From positions 62,001 to 126,000 of the forward strand of contig CAUZDW010000008.1 in assembly GCA_963578825.1 (NCBI GenBank): a stretch of DNA of 64,000 nucleotides. The letters run 5' to 3'. The notes beneath the pieces are model-generated. The model made no database searches. It was given only the letters and a program-made list of their open reading frames with translations, and was not told the DNA's origin. The stretch is from JAJDNS01 sp963578825 (GTDB taxonomy: Bacteria; Acidobacteriota; Vicinamibacteria; Fen-336). Position numbers and translations under genes: made by a program. Positions 8,577 through 16,351 of the stretch are shown here, in pieces (within the stretch, counting starts at the first letter, position 1; each line of letters opens with the position of its first letter).

Positions 8577-9581
8577 ATGAGCCAGAGACGGGCCCGTATC
8601 ACCTCACTCGGGACGTTTGTGCCGGAGAAGGTGCTCACCAACGCCGATCTGGCGAAGATCGTCGACACCTCGGACGAGTGGGTTCGAACCCGCACCGGGA
8701 TCGAGCGTCGGCACGTGGTCGAGCCGGGAACGCCGACCAGTGAGCTCGCCGTCTCCGCCGCCCGCGAGGCGCTGCGCCGCCGGGAGATCGGTCCCGAGGA
8801 CCTGGACCTCATCGTCGTGGCGACGGTGACGCCGGACATGCTGTTTCCGGCGACGGCCTGCATCGTCCAGGACAAGCTCGGCGCCGTCGGGGCGTGGGGT
8901 TTCGACGTCTCCGCGGCCTGCTCGGGCTTTCTCTACGCGCTCACCGTGGGCGCACAGTTCATCCAGACCGGGACCCACCAGAAGGTCCTCGTGATCGGGG
9001 CCGACGTGATGACCTCGATCCTGGATTACGATGATCGCTCGACCTGCGTCCTCTTCGGGGACGGTGCCGGCGCGGTGCTCCTCGAGCCAGGTGAGGACGG
9101 TTCCGGCATCCTGGACTTCGGCCACGAGGTCGACGGCTCGGGAGCCAGCTTCCTCAACATGCCCGCCGGCGGCAGCCTGCGGCCCGCGACCCACGAGACG
9201 GTCGACGAGAGGCTGCACTACGTCAAGCAGGAAGGGGCAAGCGTCTTCAAATACGCCGTGCGGAAGTTCGCAGAGTCAGCGGAGGGGCTCCTGCTGCGGA
9301 ACGACTTCACCGGCACCGACGTGGATCTCTTCGTCGCCCACCAGGCGAACATCCGGATCATCGAGGCTGTCCAGCGGCGCCTCGGACTCCCGGAGGAGAA
9401 GGTCGTGAAGAACATTCACGAGTACGGGAACACGACCGCCGCGACGATCCCGCTCGCGCTGGGGACGGCCCTCGAACAGAAACGCGTGGACGAGGGTCAC
9501 CTCGTTCTGCTCAGCGCCGTCGGAGCCGGCTACACGGCCGGCTCGGTTCTGGTGCGCTGGTCCGGGGTGCCCTGGGACTAG
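8577..9581 (+). CDS. fabH: Beta-ketoacyl-ACP synthase III (KAS III)
   Basis: 334 residues from the ATG at 8577, preceded by GAGGAG across a C-run. Thiolase-fold KAS III with the full catalytic triad: Cys in SAACSGFLYAL, His in VAHQANIRI and Asn in HEYGNTTAATIP; the C-terminal GAGYTAGSVLVRW is typical. It condenses acetyl-CoA with malonyl-ACP to start fatty-acid synthesis. Length and motifs are canonical. It overlaps the convergent stress-protein gene by 4 nt at the stop codons. A second, divergent KAS III is at 31678. Confidence 0.94.
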   Translation: MSQRRARITSLGTFVPEKVLTNADLAKIVDTSDEWVRTRTGIERRHVVEPGTPTSELAVSAAREALRRREIGPEDLDLIVVATVTPDMLFPATACIVQDKLGAVGAWGFDVSAACSGFLYALTVGAQFIQTGTHQKVLVIGADVMTSILDYDDRSTCVLFGDGAGAVLLEPGEDGSGILDFGHEVDGSGASFLNMPAGGSLRPATHETVDERLHYVKQEGASVFKYAVRKFAESAEGLLLRNDFTGTDVDLFVAHQANIRIIEAVQRRLGLPEEKVVKNIHEYGNTTAATIPLALGTALEQKRVDEGHLVLLSAVGAGYTAGSVLVRWSGVPWD

Positions 9582-10045
9582 TCGCCGTCGACGAACTCGT
9601 GCTCGGCGAGGCGGACAGTGAGCACCGGGCATGGCGCACGACGGACCACCCGCTCGGTCGTCGAGCCGAACAGAGCCTGATCCAGCATTCCCTTACCGTG
9701 GGTTCCGAGCACGATCATGTCGACCTCGTTTTCCCCGGCGAAGCGGATGATCTCGGCCGACGGCTTTCCTTGAACGACCTGCTCCACGACTTCGACCTTC
9801 TTCTCGCGGGCCAGAGTCCCGAGCTTGCCGAGCTCGGTCTTCGCGTAGCCCGAGATCTCCTGGAACACCTCGGCCATGGGTACGGGGAAGAGGTCGCTCG
9901 CGTAGCCCACGGTGAGGTTCTCGACGACGTGGAGCAGCGCGACCTGAGCCGAGTACTCACGAGCGAAGGAGATCCCGTAGGTCAGCGCGTGTCGCGCGCT
10001 CTCCGAGAAGTCGGTGGGAACCAGTACCTTCTTGAGCTTGATCAC
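9578..10045 (-). CDS. Universal stress protein (UspA family)
   Basis: 155 residues, single Usp domain. KKVLVPTDFSESARHAL forms the first strand and helix; the ATP-binding signature appears as LGTHGKGMLDQALFGSTTERVVRRAPCPVL (G-x2-G-x9-G-S/T pattern), so this is an ATP-binding type. Cytosolic, usually induced by stress or growth arrest. Convergent with fabH. Confidence 0.93.
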   Translation of the reverse strand: MIKLKKVLVPTDFSESARHALTYGISFAREYSAQVALLHVVENLTVGYASDLFPVPMAEVFQEISGYAKTELGKLGTLAREKKVEVVEQVVQGKPSAEIIRFAGENEVDMIVLGTHGKGMLDQALFGSTTERVVRRAPCPVLTVRLAEHEFVDGD

Positions 10046-10211
10046 TCCCCACCTCCGGTGTGGGCCCCTCTACGTGGCGGAGCCTCGCAGATTGCGACGC
10101 TATTCTATCGTCGGCGCGGGGTGGTCGGAAAGGGCAAAACAGGGGGCGTTTGACGGCGATGGCGGGGCGAGCCTATGCTTCGATGATGGCGACGCCAGCG
10201 GGAGTGGGCCT

Positions 10212-10496
10212 GTGATCCGCGGGATCATCTACTTGATTTACGGGCTCATCGTGATGTTTCTTTTTCGCCTGGTCACCCGCTCGATCGTGCGCTTCTTCGC
10301 CGCTCCGGCAGACGTCCAGCGCCGGGAACGCCGGCCCGGGTCCCCGGTCGCCGAGGATCTCGTCCGCGATCCGATCTGCAACACGTTCGTGCCCCGATCG
10401 CGGGCGCTCACGGCTCTCGTTCAGGGCCACGAGGAGCACTTCTGCTCCGAGGCGTGTCGCGATCGCGCCCGTGCGACGGCACCCCGGGCGTCGTAA
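10212..10496 (+). CDS. Small membrane-anchored protein with a TRASH/MYM-like metal-binding motif
   Basis: 94 residues from a GTG at 10212 with a GGGAG upstream. An N-terminal membrane helix (IIYLIYGLIVMFLFRLV) is followed by a short linker and a cysteine module: DPICNTFVPRSRA then EHFCSEACRDRARA. The C-x(n)-F-C-S-x2-C spacing is that of TRASH/YHS-type zinc or metal-binding knuckles, as in the PP0621-like small proteins. It lies 11 nt before dinB on the same strand. Role unknown; the metal site is inferred from the cysteines. Confidence 0.62.
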   Translation: MIRGIIYLIYGLIVMFLFRLVTRSIVRFFAAPADVQRRERRPGSPVAEDLVRDPICNTFVPRSRALTALVQGHEEHFCSEACRDRARATAPRAS

Positions 10497-10507
10497 GACG
10501 GGGGGCC

Positions 10508-11734
10508 ATGCCTTCCCCGACGAGCCCGGGACGGCCCCGCTCGATACTTCATCTCGACATGGACGCCTTCTTCGCGGCGGTCGAGCAACGCGACAGGCCC
10601 GAGCTGAAGGGGCGGCCAGTCATCATCGGAGCCGACCCGAAAGGCGGTCGAGGGCGGGGTGTGGTCTCGACGGCCTCATACGAAGCGCGTCGCTTCGGGG
10701 TAGGGAGCGCCATGCCGATCTCGCAGGCCTTCCGCGCGTGCCCGCACGGCGTCTACCTGCCCCCGGACATCGAGCTCTACTCCCGGGAGTCCCGGCGCAT
10801 CATGGACATCCTGCGGCGCGTCACCGATCGCGTGGAGCCGGTCTCGATCGACGAGGCCTTCCTCGACGTGACCGCCGGTGAGCGCGCTTTCGGAACCGGG
10901 GAGACCGTGGCCAGGCGGCTGAAGAAGGAGATCCGGGACGAGACCGGCCTCACCGCCTCCGTGGGCGTCGCGACGTCCAAGCTCGTGGCCAAGGTGGCCT
11001 CCGACATGCGCAAGCCCGACGGCCTGGTCGTGGTGGTGCCCGGGGAAGAGGCCGCCTTTCTCGCCCCGCTCCCGATGCGACGGCTCTGGGGCGTCGGGCC
11101 GAAGATGGAGGAGCGGCTCGCGAAGCTGGGCGTCGTGACCATCGGCGACCTAGCCGCCCTCGAGCACGGACGGCTCGAGAACCGGCTCGGGACCCACGGC
11201 CAGGACCTTCAGAAGCTGGCCCGGGGGATCGACGAGCGAGCGGTTCACGGCGAGTCCGAAGGGGCCAAGAGCATCGGCCAGGAGCACACCTTCGACACCG
11301 ACACCGCGGACGCCGAGCGACTCCGCGCGTTACTGCTCTCTCTTGCCGACAGCGTCGCTGCACGCCTGCGCTCCCATGGCCTCAAGGGCCGCACCCTCAC
11401 CCTCAAGTACCGCGACGAGACGTTCCGCACGAGGACTCACGCTCGCACGCTGGGGGCCGGCGTGGACTCCGGCAACGCGATCTTCGACGTGATCTTTGCC
11501 TTGTTCGAGGACGTTCACGGGGGCAGAAGGGTCCGGCTCCTGGGGATCTACGCATCCCACTTCGGGTCGGGCTCCCCCCAGCTCGATCTCTTCCCGGAAA
11601 CGGACGAGTCCCCCGGGGCAGCCGACCGCCTCCGCGACGAGGTCGCCCGACGCTTCGGGAAGGGGTCGCTCACCCGGGCGAGCCTGGTCGGCCACCGGGA
11701 GAGGCGCAATCCCTCCGACCGACCGACCGAGTAG
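10508..11734 (+). CDS. dinB: DNA polymerase IV (Y-family translesion polymerase)
   Basis: 408 residues from the ATG at 10508. The Y-family motifs are all there: LHLDMDAFFAAVE, the second acidic cluster SIDEAFLDV, the palm segment ASVGVATSKLVAKVASD, a helix-hairpin-helix (WGVGPKMEERLAKLGVVTIGDL) and the little-finger domain. It ends with FGSGSPQLDLFPE, which resembles a beta-clamp-binding peptide (QLDLF). It performs error-prone bypass synthesis. No LexA box was recognised upstream; it follows the small membrane gene closely. Confidence 0.95.
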   Translation: MPSPTSPGRPRSILHLDMDAFFAAVEQRDRPELKGRPVIIGADPKGGRGRGVVSTASYEARRFGVGSAMPISQAFRACPHGVYLPPDIELYSRESRRIMDILRRVTDRVEPVSIDEAFLDVTAGERAFGTGETVARRLKKEIRDETGLTASVGVATSKLVAKVASDMRKPDGLVVVVPGEEAAFLAPLPMRRLWGVGPKMEERLAKLGVVTIGDLAALEHGRLENRLGTHGQDLQKLARGIDERAVHGESEGAKSIGQEHTFDTDTADAERLRALLLSLADSVAARLRSHGLKGRTLTLKYRDETFRTRTHARTLGAGVDSGNAIFDVIFALFEDVHGGRRVRLLGIYASHFGSGSPQLDLFPETDESPGAADRLRDEVARRFGKGSLTRASLVGHRERRNPSDRPTE

Positions 11735-11783
11735 GCCACGTCGCTCATCCGCGACGCCTGCGAGGGCGAAGGCCAGGACCCGA

Positions 11784-12694
11784 CTAGTGTGGCCGCGCCA
11801 GCACGGCGAGCGCTGCTGCGCCCAGGCCCAGGGTCTCGCGCCACGGGAGGGACAAGCGATCCCCCGAGAAGAGTCGGGGCGCCGAGCCTGATGAAGCCAT
11901 CTCCTGCAACCGGTCGCGAACGTTGTGGAGCTCACGAGCAAGATCGACAGTCGATGCGTAGCGCTCGGCGGGTTGCTTCTCGAGGCAGCGTTCGACGATC
12001 CACCGCGCCGGTGCGGGAAAAGAGGGGTTCAGCGACGAAAGAGGCTCCGGAGGAGCCTCGATGATTGCGGTCAGGGTCTGGGGCGGACTGTCGCGACGGA
12101 ACGCCTGCCTCCCCGTCGCCATCTCGTAGACGATCGCCCCGAAGGAGAACTGATCGGACCGGAAGTCCACCACCTGGCCACGGGCCTGCTCGGGCGACAT
12201 GTACCCGACGGTGCCAAGGACCGCGCCGTCCGCGGTCCTTGGAGAGTCCGGGCTGGCCGGCCAGGTGGAAAACTCCGAGCCGAACCAGACCTCTCGATCC
12301 CCGGAGGAGTGGCCCGCAGCTTGGCGAGACCGAAGTCGAGGACCTTGACGAGCCCGTCTCCGGTGACCATCACGCTCTCCGGCTTGAGGTCTCGGTGCAC
12401 GATCTCCCGGAGGGTCTGTCCCTCGACGAGCTCCATCACGATGTAGTGAAGGCCGGACTCTTCCCCGATCTCGTGGATCGTCACGATGTTCGGGTGGTTG
12501 AGGGAAGAGACCGCTCGGGATTCCTGGGCGAAGCGGGCGAGCCGAATCGGGTCGGACGCGAACCGCTCGGGAAGGAACTTCACCGCCACGTCGCAGTGGA
12601 GATCCTGGTCGTGGGCGCGGAAGACCTCTCCCATTCCCCCGACCCCGAGCTTGCCCGTGAGCTCGTAACGGCCGAACCGCATGCCAACCGACAC
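11784..12694 (-). pseudogene. Hanks-type Ser/Thr protein kinase, decayed
   Basis: The N-lobe is normal: GRYELTGKLGVGGMGEVFRA (P-loop), VAVKFLPE (lysine), an alpha-C glutamate and LNHPNIV. Three defects follow. TLRE runs straight into IVHRDLKPES, so roughly 30 residues of the usual helix before the catalytic loop are missing; the metal-binding Asn of HRDLKPEN is Ser; and the frame changes near 12276-12290, with SEFSTWPASPDSP...GTVGYMSPEQARGQ continuing in another frame. After the C-lobe (RWIVERCLEKQPAERYAS) the protein stops as a membrane helix begins (LGLGAAALAVLARPH), so the usual extracytoplasmic sensor domain is absent. Lies 22 nt downstream of the acyl-CoA ligase on the same strand. Unlikely to be an active kinase. 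Confidence 0.8.
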
Positions 12695-12716
12695 AGGTAC
12701 GAGGGCCCCCTCTCGA

Positions 12717-14483
12717 TTATCTGTAGAGCGCTTCTATGGCGTCGCGATGATTCTCGTGGATCACTCGACGCTTCAGCTTCATCGTCGGCGTGAGCTCGGA
12801 GCTCTCGGTCGTCAACTCCCTGGGAAGCAGCGCGATGCGCTTGATCGACTCGTAGCGGGCCAGACCGCGGTTGATCTCTTCGACCTGCCCCTCGACGTAC
12901 GCCCTGAAGATTGGACAGGCGGCGGCGGCCTCCGGCGTGCGCGCGGGACTCTCTGCCTTCTCCGCCTCCTGGACCACCCGGCTCGGGTCCACGGCCAGCA
13001 GAGCGACGAGGTACGGGCGGCGATCCCCGATGGCCACCGCCTGGGAGATCGCCGGGATCTGCTTGAGCTTGCCCTCGAGGAACTGGGGGGCGATGTTCTT
13101 CCCGCCGGCGGTGATGATCAGCTCTTTCTTGCGATCCGTGATCCGCACGAAACCGTCGGCGTCGATCTCGGCCACGTCGCCGCTGTGGAGCCAGCCCTCC
13201 GGCTCGATGACCTCCCGGGTGGCGTCGTCGTTCTTGAAATAGCCCTTGAAGACGTGGGGGCCGCGCACCAGAAGCTCTCCGTCGTCCCCGAGCTTCATCT
13301 CGGTGCCAGGAAGGGGATGGCCGGATCGTCCGGTCCGGTACGCCCGGGGCAGCGAGATCGTGGCCGGGCCCGTGAGCTCGCTCATGCCCCAGATGTCCAT
13401 GATCGGGATCCCGAGGCTCAGGAAGAACTCCTGGGTCTCCAGGGCCAGGGGAGCAGCGGAGGCGATGGCGAGTCGGGTGGCATCCATTCCCAGCCGCGTC
13501 CTCACCTTGGAGAAGACGAGGCGATTGGCGAGCCCCCAGGTCCAGGGCCGGCCCTGACCGCGCTGGTCCGCGTAGCCGCCGGCAAGGCCCACCCGCCTCG
13601 CCCAGGCCGCGATCTTCTTCTTCAAGGGAGAACCCTGGGCACCCGCAGCCTGGATCCCGGCCTGGATCTTCTCCCAGACGCGGGGGACGCCGAGAAAGAC
13701 GTGGGGACGCACCTCGCGCAGGTTCTCGCCCAGCTTGTCGACGCTCTCCGCGAAGTAAACGCAGGCCCCGGTAGCCATCGAGAGATATAGGGAGGAAATC
13801 TGCTCGGCGATGTGGGAGAGCGGCAGATAGGAGATGAGACGGTCGTCGGAGCGGACCTCGAGCTGCTCGACCATCATCTCGGCGATCCAGGCGATGTTCC
13901 GGTGAGTCAGCATCACGGCCTTGGGGGCCCCGGTGGTCCCGGAGGTGTAGATGAGCGTGCAGACGTCGTCGGGACGGGCCGCAGCCATGCGCGCGTCGAT
14001 GTCCTTCTCGTCGACCAAGGCGCCGCGCTCGAGCAGCTGGGCCCACGAGAGGGCGTCCGCTCCAGGCGGCTCCCCTTCCATCAGCACCATGTGCCGAAGC
14101 CGCGGCAGCCGGTCGCGTATGGCGAGGAACCTTTCGAGATAGTCGCGGTTCTCGACGATCACGACCACTGCCTCGGCGTGCTCGGCAATGTAGTGACACT
14201 GCTCCGCGGTGTTCGTCGTGTAGACGCCCGCCGGGAGCCCGCCCACCGCCATGGCGGCGGCGTTGGCCACGTACCACTCCGGGCGACTGAAGCCCATGAT
14301 CGCGACGCCCGCTCCCGGGGTCACCCCGAGGGCGACCAGCCCGCGTGCCGCCTGGCGGACGAGCGCCCGGTACTCGGCCCAGGTGATGGTCTCCCAGGCT
14401 CCTTTGTGCTTGTGCCGCATCGCAGGGCGGTCGGCGTGGGCACGAGCGGTCGCCTCGAAGACCTGGAACACGGTGTCGGGCAT
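12717..14483 (-). CDS. Long-chain acyl-CoA synthetase (AMP-forming)
   Basis: 588 residues of the FAA1/FadD15 type. The P-loop motif YTSGTTGAPKAVMLTH is present, with the adenylate-binding DIWGMSELTG, the hinge region HSGDVAEIDADGFVRITDRKKE and the C-terminal lysine context TAGGKNIAP. It activates fatty acids with ATP and CoA, in the cytosol or at the inner membrane. Length fits the family and the ATG has GGAGG upstream. The chain length preferred cannot be read from sequence. Confidence 0.92.
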   Translation of the reverse strand: MPDTVFQVFEATARAHADRPAMRHKHKGAWETITWAEYRALVRQAARGLVALGVTPGAGVAIMGFSRPEWYVANAAAMAVGGLPAGVYTTNTAEQCHYIAEHAEAVVVIVENRDYLERFLAIRDRLPRLRHMVLMEGEPPGADALSWAQLLERGALVDEKDIDARMAAARPDDVCTLIYTSGTTGAPKAVMLTHRNIAWIAEMMVEQLEVRSDDRLISYLPLSHIAEQISSLYLSMATGACVYFAESVDKLGENLREVRPHVFLGVPRVWEKIQAGIQAAGAQGSPLKKKIAAWARRVGLAGGYADQRGQGRPWTWGLANRLVFSKVRTRLGMDATRLAIASAAPLALETQEFFLSLGIPIMDIWGMSELTGPATISLPRAYRTGRSGHPLPGTEMKLGDDGELLVRGPHVFKGYFKNDDATREVIEPEGWLHSGDVAEIDADGFVRITDRKKELIITAGGKNIAPQFLEGKLKQIPAISQAVAIGDRRPYLVALLAVDPSRVVQEAEKAESPARTPEAAAACPIFRAYVEGQVEEINRGLARYESIKRIALLPRELTTESSELTPTMKLKRRVIHENHRDAIEALYR

Positions 14484-14640
14484 GAAACCTCCGGCGCAGA
14501 GCGTGGTGTGACACAGACACTAGGACCCGTGCAGGGGGGTGTCAAGGGTCAACGCCGATCGGAGGGCGGTTTGGACGACTTGGCGCGTGAGCCCGCGGCT
14601 CTCGGGTCGAGAGCTATGCTCCGCGGAATCCGGAGGGTCC

Positions 14641-16347
14641 ATGCTCATCCGCACCACCGTCTGCGTCGCGCTCCTGGCCCAGGTTTCTCCCTCGAGCACA
14701 GGCGAAGACGGAGCTGCCGATCTCGTCCTACGAAACGCCGTCGTTCATACGGTGGACCCGGCGCGGCCCCGGGCTCAGGCCCTCGCCATCCGAGGTGGTC
14801 GCATCCTGGCTGTGGGCTCGAACGAGGAGGTCCAGACGCTCGTGGGCCCGGAGACGCGGGTCCGGGACCTGGCCGGTCGCACGGTGGTGCCGGGCTTCGA
14901 CGACTCCCACGCCCATCTCCTGGGAATCGGTTTCGCGCGGCTCGACGTGAACCTGCGGGGCACCACGAGCTACGCCGAGGTCGTCGAACGGGCCGCAGCG
15001 GCGGTGAAGACCCGCCGGCCAGGGGAGTGGATTCGCGGCCGCGGGTGGCACGAGGAGAAGTGGTCGGCACCGGCTTCAGGGTCGGTCAAGGGCTTCCCGA
15101 CCCACGAAGCGCTTTCCGCCGTCTCGCCCGACAACCCGATTCTCCTCGCGCGGGCCGACGGCCACGCGGTGCTGGCCAACGCGAGAGCGATGTCGCTGCT
15201 GGGCATCACCGGCGAAACGCCAACGCCCCAGGGAGGCGAGATCATCCGCGACAGCACCGGGGAGCCGACGGGCCTCTTCGTGGACAACGCCCAGGGCCTG
15301 CTCGGGGCCCCGGAGAGAACCGATTCGGAGCGGCGCCGAGCTCTGGATCTCGCGATGGACGAGTGCCTCGAGAAAGGCGTCACCAGCCTGACCGACGCCG
15401 GCGCCACGGAAGAAACGTTGGCTCTCTACAGGGCCTTCGCGGAGACGGGGCGGCTTCGCACACGGGTCTACGCCATGGTGTCCGGGCAGCGGACGATGCG
15501 TGCGGTGGGCCGGCCCGAGATCGGCCTAGGTGACGGTTTCCTCACGATCCGTGCGGTGAAGCTGTACGCCGACGGGCCCCTCGGCTCCCGGGGCGCAGCT
15601 CTCCTCGAGCCCTATGCGGACGACCCCGGCAACGTCGGCCTTCTGGTGACACCGCCCGAGCGCCTCCGCGAGGCGACGCGGGACGCGCTGGCACGAGGCT
15701 TCCAGGTCGGGATCCACGCGATCGGAGACCGGGCCAACCGGATCGTGCTGGACATATACGAGGAGGCCATGAATGAGGCCGCTTTGGGGGAGAGTCCTCG
15801 TTTCCGAATCGAGCATGCACAGCTCATCGACGCGAAGGACATCCCTCGTTGCGGCCGCCTCGGAGTGCTCGCGGTGATGCAGGGCATCCACTGCACCTCC
15901 GATCGACCCTGGGCTCCCCGCAGGCTGGGTGAGGCCCGCGTGAACGAGGGGGCCTACGTGTGGCACAAGCTCCTCTCCTCTGGAGCGCGAGCCATCAACG
16001 GTACGGACGCCCCGGTCGAGGACCTCTCTCCCATCGAGAATTTCTACGCCACCGTCACCCGGCAGGATGCGGCGGGGCGGCCACGGGGCGGCTTCGACCC
16101 CGACCAGAGGCTGAGCCGCGAGGAGGCGCTCCAGATGATGACCAGGGACGCGGCCTACGCCAGCTTCGAGGAGTCGCGGAAGGGCTCCATCGAGCCCGGG
16201 AAGCTCGCCGGCCTCGTCGTCCTCTCCCGGGACACCCTGTCCGTGCCCGACGAGGAGCTCCTCGGGACGAAGGTCCTCGCCACGATCGTGAACGGCCGGG
16301 TGCTCTATGAGAGCCCCGAGCTCGCGGTAAACAGCGGCCCGCCGTGA
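14641..16347 (+). CDS. Exported YtcJ-type amidohydrolase
   Basis: 568 residues from the ATG at 14641 after GGAGG; a short leader (IRTTVCVALLAQVS) suggests export. Amidohydrolase superfamily, COG1574: LVLRNAVVHTVDP, the metal-ligand HxH in DDSHAHLLG, GIHAIGDRANRIVLD, RIEHAQLID and the NGTDAPVEDLSPIENFYA end typical of YtcJ-like enzymes. These are metal-dependent hydrolases of uncertain, often N-acyl or formamide-like, substrates. It is convergent with the PIG-L deacetylase gene, 4 nt between stops. Confidence 0.88.
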   Translation: MLIRTTVCVALLAQVSPSSTGEDGAADLVLRNAVVHTVDPARPRAQALAIRGGRILAVGSNEEVQTLVGPETRVRDLAGRTVVPGFDDSHAHLLGIGFARLDVNLRGTTSYAEVVERAAAAVKTRRPGEWIRGRGWHEEKWSAPASGSVKGFPTHEALSAVSPDNPILLARADGHAVLANARAMSLLGITGETPTPQGGEIIRDSTGEPTGLFVDNAQGLLGAPERTDSERRRALDLAMDECLEKGVTSLTDAGATEETLALYRAFAETGRLRTRVYAMVSGQRTMRAVGRPEIGLGDGFLTIRAVKLYADGPLGSRGAALLEPYADDPGNVGLLVTPPERLREATRDALARGFQVGIHAIGDRANRIVLDIYEEAMNEAALGESPRFRIEHAQLIDAKDIPRCGRLGVLAVMQGIHCTSDRPWAPRRLGEARVNEGAYVWHKLLSSGARAINGTDAPVEDLSPIENFYATVTRQDAAGRPRGGFDPDQRLSREEALQMMTRDAAYASFEESRKGSIEPGKLAGLVVLSRDTLSVPDEELLGTKVLATIVNGRVLYESPELAVNSGPP

Positions 16348-16351
16348 GCGA

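Noticed and set aside
12580..14520. 646-codon minus-strand frame overlapping the acyl-CoA ligase
   Set aside because: Same strand but another frame; the ligase frame carries all the motifs, this one is Arg/Gly/Pro-rich.
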